64,000 nucleotides of DNA from contig NZ_CP032482.1 of NCBI RefSeq assembly GCF_003600645.1, positions 2,852,001 through 2,916,000 of the forward strand. The letters run 5' to 3'. The position numbers were made by a program, and so were the translations under genes. The stretch's first letter is position 1. Every line of letters starts with the position of its first letter. The notes beneath the pieces were generated by a model. That model worked only from the letters and a program-made list of their open reading frames with translations, was not told the origin of the DNA and did no database searches. This DNA is from Yersinia rochesterensis (GTDB lineage Bacteria; Pseudomonadota; Gammaproteobacteria; Enterobacterales; Enterobacteriaceae). Of the stretch, positions 49,007-58,907 are shown one piece after another.

Positions 49007-51298
49007 TTAAAACTCCCAACGCAGGCCAGCATTCACTTGCCAATTAGTGTTGATATCACCGCCGGAAGATTTTTCCACATCAAAATAAAAGCGAGAATTG
49101 TTATCCTCAGTTAACTGGATATTGGTTCCTACACCGTAGGTTACCCAGCTATCCTTACCCTCTTGTTTAGAGACTAAGGTGGCGTCTTTCCCGCGAATAG
49201 TGACATTGCGATCACCGGCAAACTCATGCAGTAAATCGACTTTTAGATAAACATCATTTTTACTGTTTTCCTCGAAGCGATGCCCTACCCGCACCCCAGC
49301 ACGACCGATCACACTATTAATATTGTCCTGCTGGATCTGTAGCCCACTGCTGGTAGTGTAGTTGGCTTTATCAATATGGGTGTAAACCAGTTGCCCTTGA
49401 GGCTCGATAAAATTGCCGTTACCGATTGAAAACTCACGACCATATTCACCACTCGCACTCCAGGCCCAGTTGCTCGCCGCACCATGATCAGCAGTGCCCA
49501 GTGTATTTCGGTAATCAAAATCGCTCTTCAGGTGGCTGTATTTTAATACCAAATCGACATAATCCTGCTTCTCAGGCCGATTCCATGAACCATAAAGGCT
49601 GCCGCCGTAGCTTTTGTTATCGCCTGAACCTTGGTCAAAGGTAGATTTACCGGTCAAATAATGAGCAGCCAACCCTGTTATCCAGATGCCGTACTCATTC
49701 TCATTTTTGTGGTCATAACCTAGCTGATAAAAGTGATATTGGTTTTTAAAATAACTGCCCTCATCACTCTTCATCTCACCGCCTTTATAACGCAACCAAA
49801 CTCCATTTTCCTGTTGGTCATTTCTTAATTCACCCAAACGTTTGTTAAGGCTATCAATTTCAAGGCGAGCGGTTGCGGTGGTATAATTGACACTGGCATT
49901 CGCCATCGCGGTATCACTCCCGGCACTGAGTTTTTTATCCACGCCGGTAATATACCAGTTAGTCCCAAACTGACTTTGCGGATCTCCATCTTTAATATCC
50001 GAGCGGAGAATAGGCTTATAGTCATAAACATATTCGTTGGTAATATCTATCTGATCATAAGCTTTAAAGCTGACATTATTGGCAGCATCTGCCACCCAAA
50101 TATCTTCACTCAAATCGCTAAATTTATTGACGTTCAGTGCTTCAATATAGTGAGTCCCGCCAGTGCTACTGCTGACCACTTCAATAAAATCACTGCCATT
50201 TCTGCGCTGGTCATCGGTTTTACTGGTGTTCACGTCAACCAGGAAAATACCTTCATTGCCTTGTAAGTCATAAATTTTGACACTTTCATTCTGACTTTTA
50301 TTGGTGTGAAGGTTAAAACCATGCAAATTAACGATACCGTCTTTTTGCAGATTTAATGCGCTGATTTCTGCATTAACTGCATCGGGTATCCACTGCGCTT
50401 TATTCATTAACGTCACATCCAATTTACCCGCCCAGGTATTATTGGTTGCATTATAGGTATTGAACTCGGTACCGTGCCAATAAGAATTGCCGCCATTTAA
50501 TACGGCGGTAATTCTGCTACCGGTATCAAATTCACTGCCTAAGTCCAGATTACCCAATAAATTAACTTGATAATTACCCGATTGGTTAATTGTTACCTGA
50601 CCACCGCGCTTGCCGCTAACAGCATCACTTTTCGAGCCACCACTGGGGTAATGTTCATTATGATCCAACGCCTCCAAAAAGTTTTTGGCGTAGGTGTTAA
50701 TATACACATCCCCTTCATTGGCGGTAATTGTAGTGCCAACTCCCGTCGCATACAGGCCATTATTTGCAGTGGTTCCGGTACTTGCCCCGCTGGTATCCAT
50801 TTCAACCAGGGAATTGATATACACTTTGCCATTGATGGTTACCTGTGAACCATTAGAAGCAAACAGCGCCGTGTTATTATGATGATGACCATCACCCACG
50901 CTCAGGTTATTGTTGAAACTGAAATTATTGATTGAAACCGCATTATTTTTATCAACTGCCAGACCAAAGAAAGCGGAATACGGACTCAAGGGTGAGGTGT
51001 TATTGCCCTGTATATCTACCGAGTAATCTCCAACGTTATAACTTTTACCGCTGGCTTCCGTTGCGCCAAGATAAACCTCAAGCGAGGTGTTGGGATTATC
51101 AACATTGACCTTCGCGGTGTAATTGCCATCACCATAAATAGCATCGGATAATTTCACCGAAGTGGGGCCGATACTGCTCGCTGAGTAATCCAATTCAATA
51201 CTTTCAGCTATGCTGGAACCTGACCAAACAACATGGCTGATAATTGTAGATAAAAGTAATGGACGAAATAATTTAGATGCATGCCTAACTTTATGCAT
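49007..51298 (-). CDS. Autotransporter (type Va) outer membrane protein
   Basis: This 763-residue protein has an N-terminal signal (about 30 residues, cut near SSIAES), a passenger of about 450 residues with beta-helix-like repeats of short Asn/Gly/Val-rich strands (for example SQVTINGKVYINS and GGQVTINQSGNYQVN), and a C-terminal translocator barrel (about 500-763) ending in NAGLRWEF. It belongs to the general pertactin/EhaA-like group. The passenger function cannot be named; no protease triad or RGD was seen. A His/Asn-rich patch, GDGHHHNN, is present. The gene stands alone between menF and elaB, with AT-rich DNA upstream. Confidence 0.88.
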   Translation of the reverse strand: MHKVRHASKLFRPLLLSTIISHVVWSGSSIAESIELDYSASSIGPTSVKLSDAIYGDGNYTAKVNVDNPNTSLEVYLGATEASGKSYNVGDYSVDIQGNNTSPLSPYSAFFGLAVDKNNAVSINNFSFNNNLSVGDGHHHNNTALFASNGSQVTINGKVYINSLVEMDTSGASTGTTANNGLYATGVGTTITANEGDVYINTYAKNFLEALDHNEHYPSGGSKSDAVSGKRGGQVTINQSGNYQVNLLGNLDLGSEFDTGSRITAVLNGGNSYWHGTEFNTYNATNNTWAGKLDVTLMNKAQWIPDAVNAEISALNLQKDGIVNLHGFNLHTNKSQNESVKIYDLQGNEGIFLVDVNTSKTDDQRRNGSDFIEVVSSSTGGTHYIEALNVNKFSDLSEDIWVADAANNVSFKAYDQIDITNEYVYDYKPILRSDIKDGDPQSQFGTNWYITGVDKKLSAGSDTAMANASVNYTTATARLEIDSLNKRLGELRNDQQENGVWLRYKGGEMKSDEGSYFKNQYHFYQLGYDHKNENEYGIWITGLAAHYLTGKSTFDQGSGDNKSYGGSLYGSWNRPEKQDYVDLVLKYSHLKSDFDYRNTLGTADHGAASNWAWSASGEYGREFSIGNGNFIEPQGQLVYTHIDKANYTTSSGLQIQQDNINSVIGRAGVRVGHRFEENSKNDVYLKVDLLHEFAGDRNVTIRGKDATLVSKQEGKDSWVTYGVGTNIQLTEDNNSRFYFDVEKSSGGDINTNWQVNAGLRWEF

Positions 51299-51649
51299 TT
51301 ATACACACTCCGCATTAAATTAATATCACACAAAAAGCCTATGACATTTATTAAAGTTCACCCTCCTCTATTAAGTAATAAAATACAAGACGTAAATTGT
51401 AACTGACAAATATAGATGGCATTATTAATAAAATAAACCTTCTGTCAATATAAATGTGCATTTTTATGCATCTTTACATTTTTAATTATGACTTAACACC
51501 GCCGTTATTTCCCTAAAAAATAATTAATATCTTTATAAAAATTAAATTAAATATAACTATCAACAAAATGTTTTATAAAAAAACATCACATTCAAATAAC
51601 AAATTATAATGTTTTTTTAAAAATAATCTCTTTATTGGTATTTTATAAC
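51299..51649. other. AT-rich upstream region of the autotransporter gene
   Basis: About 350 bases of strongly AT-rich sequence with no gene, upstream of the autotransporter and downstream of elaB. TAAATTAATATC and similar boxes could be promoter elements, but no pair is convincing. Confidence 0.4.
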
Positions 51650-51674
51650 TTAAAAACGGCCCATTTAAGGGCCG
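51650..51674 (-). terminator. Rho-independent terminator of elaB
   Basis: On the minus strand CGGCCC-TTAAAT-GGGCCG is followed by TTTTTAAG. It lies about 60 bases after the elaB stop codon. Confidence 0.9.
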
Positions 51675-51732
51675 AGAATGAGTAGAATAATGTTGGAGAT
51701 GATTTTTACTGCGGTGATATTGACGGGAATAT

Positions 51733-52041
51733 TTAGCGCCGCGCCAGCAAAAGCCCCACAACCAAACCGACGGTTGCTCCAATCCCGGCACTGCACCAAG
51801 GTTTTTCGCGCACATAATCATCAGTACAACACGCAAGCGTTTTCGCCCGTTTGATATAGCATTTACTGCGGCCATTCAAACGGTATTGAACCTCCTTTAG
51901 GGCTTTTTCCGCGCGGGCTTTGATTTCCTTATAGCTTTCGTCAGCTGCATCGCCCGAGGCGCGCAACACTTCTTCCAGCGTATCAGTGAGCATAGTCAAA
52001 TCGTCGTCCAGCGAAGTTTGCTGTTCTTTATCTCGATTCAT
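51733..52041 (-). CDS. elaB: ElaB-like ribosome/membrane-associated protein
   Basis: This 102-residue protein belongs to the ElaB/YgaM/YqjD family of tail-anchored inner-membrane proteins that bind ribosomes in stationary phase. It has a helical acidic N-terminal region (DDDLTMLTDTLEEVLRASGD), the conserved DDYVREKPW segment and a C-terminal membrane helix GIGATVGLVVGLLLARR. It is close to E. coli ElaB (101 residues). Unlike the E. coli protein it has several Cys (SKCY, ACC, PWCS). An AGGAG-like site is not obvious; GGAGA lies about 7 bases upstream. Confidence 0.93.
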   Translation of the reverse strand: MNRDKEQQTSLDDDLTMLTDTLEEVLRASGDAADESYKEIKARAEKALKEVQYRLNGRSKCYIKRAKTLACCTDDYVREKPWCSAGIGATVGLVVGLLLARR

Positions 52042-52117
52042 GTAGATTCTCCATGAGTGACATAGGGTTTTATAAGGATAGTCGATAATGGGAGATGGGA
52101 GTCGATGGAGCTTCTCG

Positions 52118-52256
52118 GTAATCAGGTTCGGTTGTTAGAATTTCACTGTTCACTTAACCTCCGATGAACTAACCGCCAAAGGTGGTGGCCCGAGTGAGCC
52201 ACCAGGGATATGAGGCGACAATGCCAGCAATGAGAACAAACCGAATATCAACCGAA
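52118..52256. repeat. MITE-like repeat, short copy, between edd and elaB
   Basis: About 140 bp from TAATCAGGTTCGGTTGTTAG to GAATATCAACCGAAACCAGA. The left end matches the element at 60766 and the inverted right end of the element at 40917, including TTCAC..TTCACTTAACCTCC and AACCGCCAAAG. The centre has a GGTGGCCCGAGTGAGCCACC palindrome. It contains no coding sequence. Confidence 0.75.
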
Positions 52257-52300
52257 ACCAGAGCCGGCTCTAGCCGCCGCTACCCACCGAACCTTTCACC

Positions 52301-54115
52301 CTAATCCCCATAAATACCACACGCCCCTTGCTCCGCGCCGGACATCCGCTCACGCAGCGCGCCAAATAACTCCCGGCCACATCCCACATGGAAAGCCGAG
52401 ATATCTGGGACTGCGGGCAGGCGAGTTGCTAACTCGGCTTCATCCACCAGCAGTGAAAGCTCCCCACTCACACCGTCGACCCGCAGCCGATCACCATTGC
52501 GGATTTTCGCCAGTAAACCACCGCAATAAGCTTCCGGTGTGACATGAATCGCTGACGGCACTTTACCGGATGCACCTGACAAACGGCCATCTGTGACTAA
52601 CGCTACCTTAAAGCCGCGATCCAATAATACGCCCAGTGGCGGCATCAGTTTATGCAACTCCGGCATACCAATGGCCCGTGGCCCTTGATAACGCACTACC
52701 ACCACACAATCGCGGTCCAGCGCGCCAGATTCAAAAGCTGGCCCGACATCATGTTGGCTTTCAAACACCACGGCTGGCCCTTCAATAATCTGATGATCAT
52801 GCGGAACCGCCGAGGTTTTCATCACCGCTCGCCCCAGATTGCCGCTTAATACTTTGGTGCCGCCATGAGGCGAGAAAGGTTGATTCAGACTGGCAATAAC
52901 GCTGTCATCCAGTGAGCGCTCTGGCCCGCTGCGCCATTGCAACTGCCCCTCCTCCAGATAAGGTTCCTGCGTGTAACGTTGCAGGCCAAACCCGGCCACC
53001 GTGTGAACATCTTCATGCAGCAAACCGCCTTGCAATAACTCTTTTATCAGCAATGCTACCCCGCCTGCGGCCTGGAAATAGTTAATATCTGCCGGGCCAT
53101 TAGGATAAATGCGACATAACTGCGGGATCACTTCCGACAGTTCGGAAAAATCATCCCAATCGATGATAATGCCCGCCGAGCGCGCCATCGCCACTAAATG
53201 CATGGTGTGGTTGGTCGAACCGCCGGTTGCCAGCAGCGCCACTATGCCATTCACCATCACTTTTTCATCCACCAACTGACCGACCGGCAGATAGTTGCCA
53301 CTGGTTTGCGTCAAACGCGTAACTTGCCGCGCCGCGGCGGCTGTTAGCGCATCACGCAGTGGGGTATTGGGCTGGATAAAAGAGGAACCGGGCAAATGCA
53401 GCCCCATCACTTCCATCACCATCTGATTCGAATTGGCGGTGCCGTAAAATGTGCAGGTCCCGGCGCTGTGATAAGAGGCTGATTCCGCCTCCAGCAATGC
53501 ATGCCGGTCGACTTTCCCCTCGGCAAACAGTTGGCGCACGCGCACTTTTTCTTTATTAGACAAGCCGCTAGCCATCGGCCCCGCCGGGACAAAAACCGTC
53601 GGTAAGTGACCAAATGACAACGCCGCCATCAGCAACCCCGGCACAATTTTGTCACACACGCCGAGATACAATGCGCCGTCAAACATATTATGTGACAAGC
53701 CGATCGCCGCTGACATCGCAATCACATCGCGGCTCATCAGCGATAACTCCATCCCATCCTGGCCTTGCGTCACACCATCGCACATGGCTGGAACGCCCCC
53801 CGCCACTTGCCCGACCGCGCCCACTTCATGCAGCGCATCTTTCAGTTGTTGCGGATAATCTTCATAAGGTTGATGAGCTGACAGCATGTCATTGTAGGAG
53901 GTGATGATGGCAATATCGCTGCGCACCATATTTTTCAATGAAACTTTATCGTCCGGTTGGCAAGCAGCAAAACCGTGGGCCAAATTGCCGCAGGCCAGTT
54001 GTGAGCGGTGAACCGTATTTTCTTTGGCCGCACTAATTCGTTGCAGATAGGCGGTACGGGTCGCCGCCGATCGCGTAATAATACGCTGGGTCACACGGGT
54101 GAGAGTCGGGTTCAT
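52301..54115 (-). CDS. edd: Edd, phosphogluconate dehydratase
   Basis: This 604-residue iron-sulfur dehydratase converts 6-phosphogluconate to KDPG in the Entner-Doudoroff pathway. The family motifs [27 protein letters not shown] and [12 protein letters not shown] carry the Cys residues expected to hold the cluster, and the sequence is close to E. coli Edd (603). The ATG at 54115 ([10 protein letters not shown]) is preferred: it aligns with E. coli and lies 7 bases after AAGGA, while the ATG two codons earlier abuts it. It follows the UPF0303 gene by 9 bases. The usual partner eda is not in the window. Confidence 0.97.
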   Translation of the reverse strand: MNPTLTRVTQRIITRSAATRTAYLQRISAAKENTVHRSQLACGNLAHGFAACQPDDKVSLKNMVRSDIAIITSYNDMLSAHQPYEDYPQQLKDALHEVGAVGQVAGGVPAMCDGVTQGQDGMELSLMSRDVIAMSAAIGLSHNMFDGALYLGVCDKIVPGLLMAALSFGHLPTVFVPAGPMASGLSNKEKVRVRQLFAEGKVDRHALLEAESASYHSAGTCTFYGTANSNQMVMEVMGLHLPGSSFIQPNTPLRDALTAAAARQVTRLTQTSGNYLPVGQLVDEKVMVNGIVALLATGGSTNHTMHLVAMARSAGIIIDWDDFSELSEVIPQLCRIYPNGPADINYFQAAGGVALLIKELLQGGLLHEDVHTVAGFGLQRYTQEPYLEEGQLQWRSGPERSLDDSVIASLNQPFSPHGGTKVLSGNLGRAVMKTSAVPHDHQIIEGPAVVFESQHDVGPAFESGALDRDCVVVVRYQGPRAIGMPELHKLMPPLGVLLDRGFKVALVTDGRLSGASGKVPSAIHVTPEAYCGGLLAKIRNGDRLRVDGVSGELSLLVDEAELATRLPAVPDISAFHVGCGRELFGALRERMSGAEQGACGIYGD

Positions 54116-54124
54116 CGCCATTCC

Positions 54125-54631
54125 TTATTCGCTCAGAGGAGCCAAAAGTTCAATACTGCCCGCCGGAAGACCAATGAAGTCCGCCAGCACCTGCAACAGC
54201 AAATTGTGATCATCCAAATGTGGCGCGCCGGACACATTTACGCTGCCAATAATACCGGCCTGCTTAACTTGCAATGGGAAGCCGCCACCTAGCGCGGCGT
54301 AGTCGCGCAAACTGACACCATAGCGCTCCTCAAGTGAGGTTTGGCGCTGTTGCAGCATCAGCCCCGCGGCATAGGAGCTGGTGCCCAGTAACTCCACCAC
54401 ATTGCGCTTGCGCCGCAGCCAGTCACCATTTTCTGCACTGGTGCCCGGCATGGCGTAACTGAATAAAGTTTGCCCATTTACCCGGATATTAATCGCCAGT
54501 GCCACCCCTTGCCGTTCGGCCTGGCACTTTATTTTTTCGCCTAACTGCCAGGCGATTTCATGATTAAAATACGTCAATTGCAGCTGTTGTTGATGCCGTT
54601 GGCTGAGGGTAAGTTGCTGTTGTAAATTCAT
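54125..54631 (-). CDS. UPF0303 / GlcG-HbpS-family protein
   Basis: This 168-residue protein fits the UPF0303 family, related to the GlcG/HbpS haem-binding fold. Conserved parts are [34 protein letters not shown] and [17 protein letters not shown]. The function of the family is not established; several members are found in sugar-acid catabolic clusters. It lies between the MFS gene and edd, 9 bases before edd, so it is almost certainly co-transcribed. A role linked to sugar-acid metabolism is inference from this position. Confidence 0.8.
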   Translation of the reverse strand: MNLQQQLTLSQRHQQQLQLTYFNHEIAWQLGEKIKCQAERQGVALAINIRVNGQTLFSYAMPGTSAENGDWLRRKRNVVELLGTSSYAAGLMLQQRQTSLEERYGVSLRDYAALGGGFPLQVKQAGIIGSVNVSGAPHLDDHNLLLQVLADFIGLPAGSIELLAPLSE

Positions 54632-54692
54632 GAGATTCTCCGGTGATAAATGACGGCGGTCATACCCTTTACAGTAAAGACCGCTTGGCGGC

Positions 54693-56009
54693 TTAAGCGC
54701 GTTTAACTTTCGCTAACCCTTTGTCATAAATACCTTTTCCCTTGGCTTCAACTTCAACATCACACTCTTTTGGCAGGGTTAAGGTAATCAGCCCGGCAAT
54801 AATTAATGAGCCAGCTAACATGCAAACTGCTGCACTTTGGCCGTAGAAGAAAATCATCACGCCGACCAAATAGGGGCCACAGAAGCCGCCTAAATTACCT
54901 AACCCATTAATCACACCACGCGCACCACCGGCCACTTCTGGCACAGCAATACGGCCTGGAATAGACCAGAATGGGCTGGTTGCAGCTTTGAGGAAGAACC
55001 CGCACACCACTAAGGCCAGGTAAGAGATCAACACGTTGTGACGGAAAATAACCGAGGTCACCAAACCGGCAGCAAAGCAGAACAGAGAAATCATGATCAG
55101 CAGACGGCGTTTACCGGTTTTATCTGATAGTGAAGAAATGACATAAATACCGGCGGTGGTGGCAATAAACGGCAGAATAGCCAGAATACCAACCGAGGCC
55201 ATATTACCGCCGGTCAGATTTTTCAAAATAGTCGGCAACCACAAGGTGTAGCCATAATCCCCGGTCTGATAAAAGAAGTTCAGAGCAACCAGTTTCATCA
55301 ACCCTTTATTTAGAAAGACAGCTTTTAACGGCGCATTGGTCACGGGCGCATCCAGCATCCGCTCCGCCCGTTCACGCGCAAGCTCGGTGACCAAATAATC
55401 GCGCTCTTTGGTCGACAACCATTTGGCTTCTTCCGGTCTGTCACTGATGACAAACCACCACATTATCAACACTACCGCGGACAGCGAACCTTCGAGGAAG
55501 AACAGCCAGCGCCAGTCTAACGCATTGATAATAAAGCCAGATAAAGGTGCGGTGAACATACCGCCGATCGGGGCGAACATCATGACGAATGCATTGGCGC
55601 GGCCAATTTCGCGTTCCGGGAACCAATTGCTGACCATGGTCAACACCACCGGCAGCATACCGCCCTCAGAAACCCCCAGCACAAAGCGCAGGAATAACAA
55701 TTGATAATGGTTAGTGACAAAACCGGTCAGAATCGAAACGATAGCCCAAACTGCAAGGGAATAAGCAATGAATTTTCTACCGCTGCCATGAACAGCAATA
55801 CGGCCACCCGGTACTTGTAAAAATAAATAACCAATAAAGAAAATACCGCCCGCTAAACCCGCCATTTGGCTGGTAATAGCCAAATCATTTTCCATGCCCC
55901 CCGGTAGCGCAAAACTAATATTAACCCGGTCCATAAAAGAAATAATACAAGCAATAATTATTGGCACAATAACGCGGAACCAACGGGCATTAGGGATCTT
56001 ACTGTCCAT
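54693..56009 (-). CDS. MFS transporter of the anion:cation symporter family, probably for a sugar acid
   Basis: This 438-residue protein has 12 membrane segments and the ACS-family signature region near the N-terminus ([12 protein letters not shown], then [16 protein letters not shown]). Relatives carry glucarate, galactonate or 2-ketogluconate. Its neighbours (ketogluconate reductases, gluconokinase, edd) suggest that it imports 2-ketogluconate or another aldonate; the substrate is inferred. It lies between the dehydrogenase gene and the UPF0303-edd pair on the same strand. Confidence 0.87.
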   Translation of the reverse strand: MDSKIPNARWFRVIVPIIIACIISFMDRVNISFALPGGMENDLAITSQMAGLAGGIFFIGYLFLQVPGGRIAVHGSGRKFIAYSLAVWAIVSILTGFVTNHYQLLFLRFVLGVSEGGMLPVVLTMVSNWFPEREIGRANAFVMMFAPIGGMFTAPLSGFIINALDWRWLFFLEGSLSAVVLIMWWFVISDRPEEAKWLSTKERDYLVTELARERAERMLDAPVTNAPLKAVFLNKGLMKLVALNFFYQTGDYGYTLWLPTILKNLTGGNMASVGILAILPFIATTAGIYVISSLSDKTGKRRLLIMISLFCFAAGLVTSVIFRHNVLISYLALVVCGFFLKAATSPFWSIPGRIAVPEVAGGARGVINGLGNLGGFCGPYLVGVMIFFYGQSAAVCMLAGSLIIAGLITLTLPKECDVEVEAKGKGIYDKGLAKVKRA

Positions 56010-56185
56010 ATCAACACGCCTCTTTCTCTAGCTGAATAATTCCTACACTATTCAGAAAATAGCGTAGAGAATGCCGCTAACAAATTAGAATAATTTGCCA
56101 GTTATTTAAAATGCACGATGTGGTCTTTTATTTTTATTATAATAAGTTGAGGATTAATTTAATTAACCCTCATATCTCTTCTTAA

Positions 56186-57151
56186 TTAGTAAGTAATGGC
56201 CGTAGGTGCTTTCTCGCCAGAGAAATGAGCATGAATATTTGAGAATACAATATCACTCATTTGAATCCGGGTTTCTATGGTGGCGCTGGCGATATGCGGT
56301 AGTAATACCACATTGTCCATTTCGATTAATGTTTGCGGCACATTAGGCTCATCTGCAAAGACATCCAAACCCGCCCCGCCAATTTCTTTCTGTTGTAGTG
56401 CACGGATTAAATCATCCTGATTGACCATACTGCCACGGGCAATATTAACCAGCAGAGCATGGTTTGGCATAGCGTCGAAAATAGCTTTATCAATCAGACC
56501 AATACTGTCTTTACCGCCCGAAATAGCCACGACCAAAATATCACTTTGCTTAGCAAGGCTAATTAAATCCGGCACATATTGATATGGCAGACTTTCGATG
56601 TGCACGGTGTCGGTATAGGCAATTTGCATATCAAAACCAGCTGCACGACGGGCAATGGCTTGACCAATCCGGCCCATACCAAAAATACCCAGACGTTTAC
56701 CGGTCACTTTAGATGCTAATGGCAAGCTACTGTGCGGCCATTGACCAGCGCGGAGGAATTTATCGGCCTGACATAGACGCCGCGAAGTTGCAATAATCAG
56801 TCCCAGAGCTGTATCGGCCACATCGTCGGTCAATACGCCGGGGGTAGTAGTTACAATGATATTGCGCTCGCGAGTTGTGTCCAAATCCACTGCATCCGTG
56901 CCGACACCGAAGATTGAGATAATCTGTACTTCGGGTAATAACGTCAGCACTTCGTTGGTTACACCGACATCACCTCGAGTCACAATGCCTTTTATATTCT
57001 TGCCCTGCGCCGCAAAAAACTCAGCAGTATCCGTAACCTGAAAGAGTTTGTGAACAGTGAAATTCTGTTCCAACTTCTCCGTCAAATAATCCATTACCGG
57101 GGCGATAATCAATACGGCTTGTTTGAAGGAAGATGACTTGCTGTTTTTCAT
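56186..57151 (-). CDS. D-2-hydroxyacid dehydrogenase, probable 2-ketogluconate reductase
   Basis: This 321-residue NAD(P)-dependent enzyme belongs to the D-isomer-specific 2-hydroxyacid dehydrogenase family. The nucleotide-binding motif is GIFGMGRIGQA (about 155-165), and the catalytic triad is Arg239 (VNIARGS), Glu268 (FADEPNVPQ) and His286 (LLPHIASA). GhrB-like relatives reduce 2-ketogluconate and glyoxylate. The substrate here is inferred from the surrounding gluconate genes. A GntR-type operator and a CRP-like site lie 150-190 bases upstream. Confidence 0.85.
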   Translation of the reverse strand: MKNSKSSSFKQAVLIIAPVMDYLTEKLEQNFTVHKLFQVTDTAEFFAAQGKNIKGIVTRGDVGVTNEVLTLLPEVQIISIFGVGTDAVDLDTTRERNIIVTTTPGVLTDDVADTALGLIIATSRRLCQADKFLRAGQWPHSSLPLASKVTGKRLGIFGMGRIGQAIARRAAGFDMQIAYTDTVHIESLPYQYVPDLISLAKQSDILVVAISGGKDSIGLIDKAIFDAMPNHALLVNIARGSMVNQDDLIRALQQKEIGGAGLDVFADEPNVPQTLIEMDNVVLLPHIASATIETRIQMSDIVFSNIHAHFSGEKAPTAITY

Positions 57152-57263
57152 AATGAGTACCTGATCATGTCAATAAATCAAAACCAAAATGGCGGCGGGT
57201 AATCATCGGATGATGAGCCATTCAGCGAATGTCATTATGAGACCTGTTTTCAATGTTTTATTT

Positions 57264-57279
57264 TGTGACGCAGGTCACT
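57264..57279. promoter_or_regulatory. CRP site upstream of the minus-strand ketogluconate genes
   Basis: TGTGACGCAGGTCACT matches the CRP consensus TGTGA-N6-TCACA in 9 of 10 bases. It lies 36 bases from a GntR-type operator, a common pairing in gluconate genes. Confidence 0.75.
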
Positions 57280-57299
57280 GTAAATCATGTTAAGAAAAC

Positions 57300-57315
57300 A
57301 TGTTACCGGTAACGT
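57300..57315. promoter_or_regulatory. GntR/IdnR-type operator
   Basis: ATGTTACCGGTAACGT is a near-perfect palindrome matching the gluconate repressor operator pattern ATGTTACCSGTAACAT. It is upstream of the 2-hydroxyacid dehydrogenase gene and is the likely target of the LacI-family regulator encoded at 57532. The rest of this 380-base gap (57152-57531) shows no gene. Confidence 0.85.
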
Positions 57316-57531
57316 GACCGACCTATCATTGTTCCTGCTGAATTGTTTCAGCTAATCAAGCCAGCGTTAATGATTAATCCCATGACTTAAGCAAAATGTT
57401 ATGGATTGGCGCTATTTGTTATGTTCAGGAGGAGTATCTTGGTGGACTATTCGAGGGAAAGACTCACTGCCATTAAAGAGCACAATGGCAGTTATAGATA
57501 ATTTGTATATCTTTCAGCAACAGCGAAAGTA

Positions 57532-58524
57532 TTAAATAGTTCCCCCCAGTGAAATACGATAATGTAGGTCAACCTGTTCAATTGTAGGGATTTTTTTGAT
57601 TTTCTTAATCAATATTTCAGCAGCCACTTTGCCCATTTCAAAACGCGGAGTGGTGACACTGGCTAGCACTGGGGTGGTCGCCTGGCCGATATCCAGCCCA
57701 TGAAAACCGGAAATCGCTATTTCCGCTGGCACCGCCATGCCCAGTTTCAAGCATTCTTGTAACACGCCCACCGCCATATCATCATTGGTACAGAAAATAG
57801 CATCAACTTGCGGATACATTTGTCGTGCCAATGCCAACATACCGGCACCAATAGAGACAGATGAGACTTTGTTGGGCGTAATATGCAGCGGTGCTAACCC
57901 GGTATCAATCATTGCCTGGCTATATCCTTGATAACGCTTGCGATCTCGCACATCAGACATAGAACCGAAATAGACAACATGCTGTTTGCCGCTTGCCAAC
58001 AGTGTCGCCGTCATATCATAAGCCGCCTGATAATTATTAAAACCGACGGTAATACGGTTGAACTGTGGTTCCAAATCCATCACTTGCGCGACCGGAAGTT
58101 CCGAAGCATTTAGGTACTTATCCGCACGTAAAGTATGTTCAGAATCGGTGAGTATCAACCCGGAAATCTGGCATGACAATAGATTAACTATTTGTTCTTC
58201 TTCACGTTCTTTATTGTAATTATAGTTAACGACCAGCGTTTGATAGCCACTAGCAGCAGTGACCGACTCAATACCAGCCAGTAAATCGGAGAAAATTTGG
58301 TTATTAAAGGATGGCACCAAAATACCAATTCTTGGACTTTTTTGATTGAGGCTAGTTTCCCCTTCTGAATCAACACTATAATTGACTTCAGTCATCACTT
58401 GGGCAATACGTTCACCGGTTTCTGGGGCCACTTTTTCCGGCGTGCGTAAGTAGCGGCTGACTGTCATTTTGGTCACGCCTGCTAGTAACGCGATATCCTG
58501 TAACGTAACACGCTGGTTTTTCAT
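57532..58524 (-). CDS. LacI-family regulator, GntR/IdnR-like
   Basis: This 330-residue repressor has an N-terminal LacI helix-turn-helix (VTLQDIALLAGVTKMTVSRY, residues about 6-25) and a periplasmic-binding-protein-like sugar domain. It resembles the gluconate regulators GntR and IdnR, and the operator nearby has their sequence. The ATG at 58524 (MKNQRVTLQD) is chosen because the upstream in-frame TTG adds residues not seen in the family. It lies between the two divergent halves of the cluster. The probable inducer is gluconate, a ketogluconate or 6-phosphogluconate (inference). Confidence 0.9.
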   Translation of the reverse strand: MKNQRVTLQDIALLAGVTKMTVSRYLRTPEKVAPETGERIAQVMTEVNYSVDSEGETSLNQKSPRIGILVPSFNNQIFSDLLAGIESVTAASGYQTLVVNYNYNKEREEEQIVNLLSCQISGLILTDSEHTLRADKYLNASELPVAQVMDLEPQFNRITVGFNNYQAAYDMTATLLASGKQHVVYFGSMSDVRDRKRYQGYSQAMIDTGLAPLHITPNKVSSVSIGAGMLALARQMYPQVDAIFCTNDDMAVGVLQECLKLGMAVPAEIAISGFHGLDIGQATTPVLASVTTPRFEMGKVAAEILIKKIKKIPTIEQVDLHYRISLGGTI

Positions 58525-58907
58525 GGCATATACCTGGAACAAGAGTGTGGGATGGGATGAAGTGATTATGCACTGTTAGCGAAGGTAATGAAAAGCATGT
58601 TACTGATTTAAAATACAATAACAATCATGATTCCTATTATTTAGTTCTATTATTATCAATAAGTTAATCTGCATCCGCCCCCAGAGATGAATAAAGCCCC
58701 CACAAATAGTCGTATTTTGCCGCTCTCAAGGCGATGTCGCTCACGTAAGTGGTAACAGCTTGCCGTAACATGATTTAAAGTGATCTTCGTCACAGTTTGA
58801 TGAGACAGAAAACGGTTTGATAGGCACATGTTTTCACGCAGTCATTATTCAATAATATTGATTTTATAGTGTCGCTTAATAAGCGTCATTTTCATCAGGA
58901 ATTCATT
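58525..58907. other. Control region between the regulator and idnO
   Basis: About 380 bases with no gene. It holds half-operators of the GntR type: ATGTTAC at 58597-58603 near the regulator start, and CGTAACAT within TTGCCGTAACATGA at about 58761-58773. A CRP-like site lies at 58779. No full palindromic operator was found here. Confidence 0.55.
58779..58794. promoter_or_regulatory. CRP site upstream of idnO
   Basis: AGTGATCTTCGTCACA matches TGTGA-N6-TCACA in 9 of 10 bases, 113 bases before the idnO start. Confidence 0.75.

Noticed and set aside
58750..58773. Full GntR-type operator upstream of idnO
   Set aside because: Only one half-site (CGTAACAT) fits; the other half matches poorly, so it is mentioned only as a half-site.
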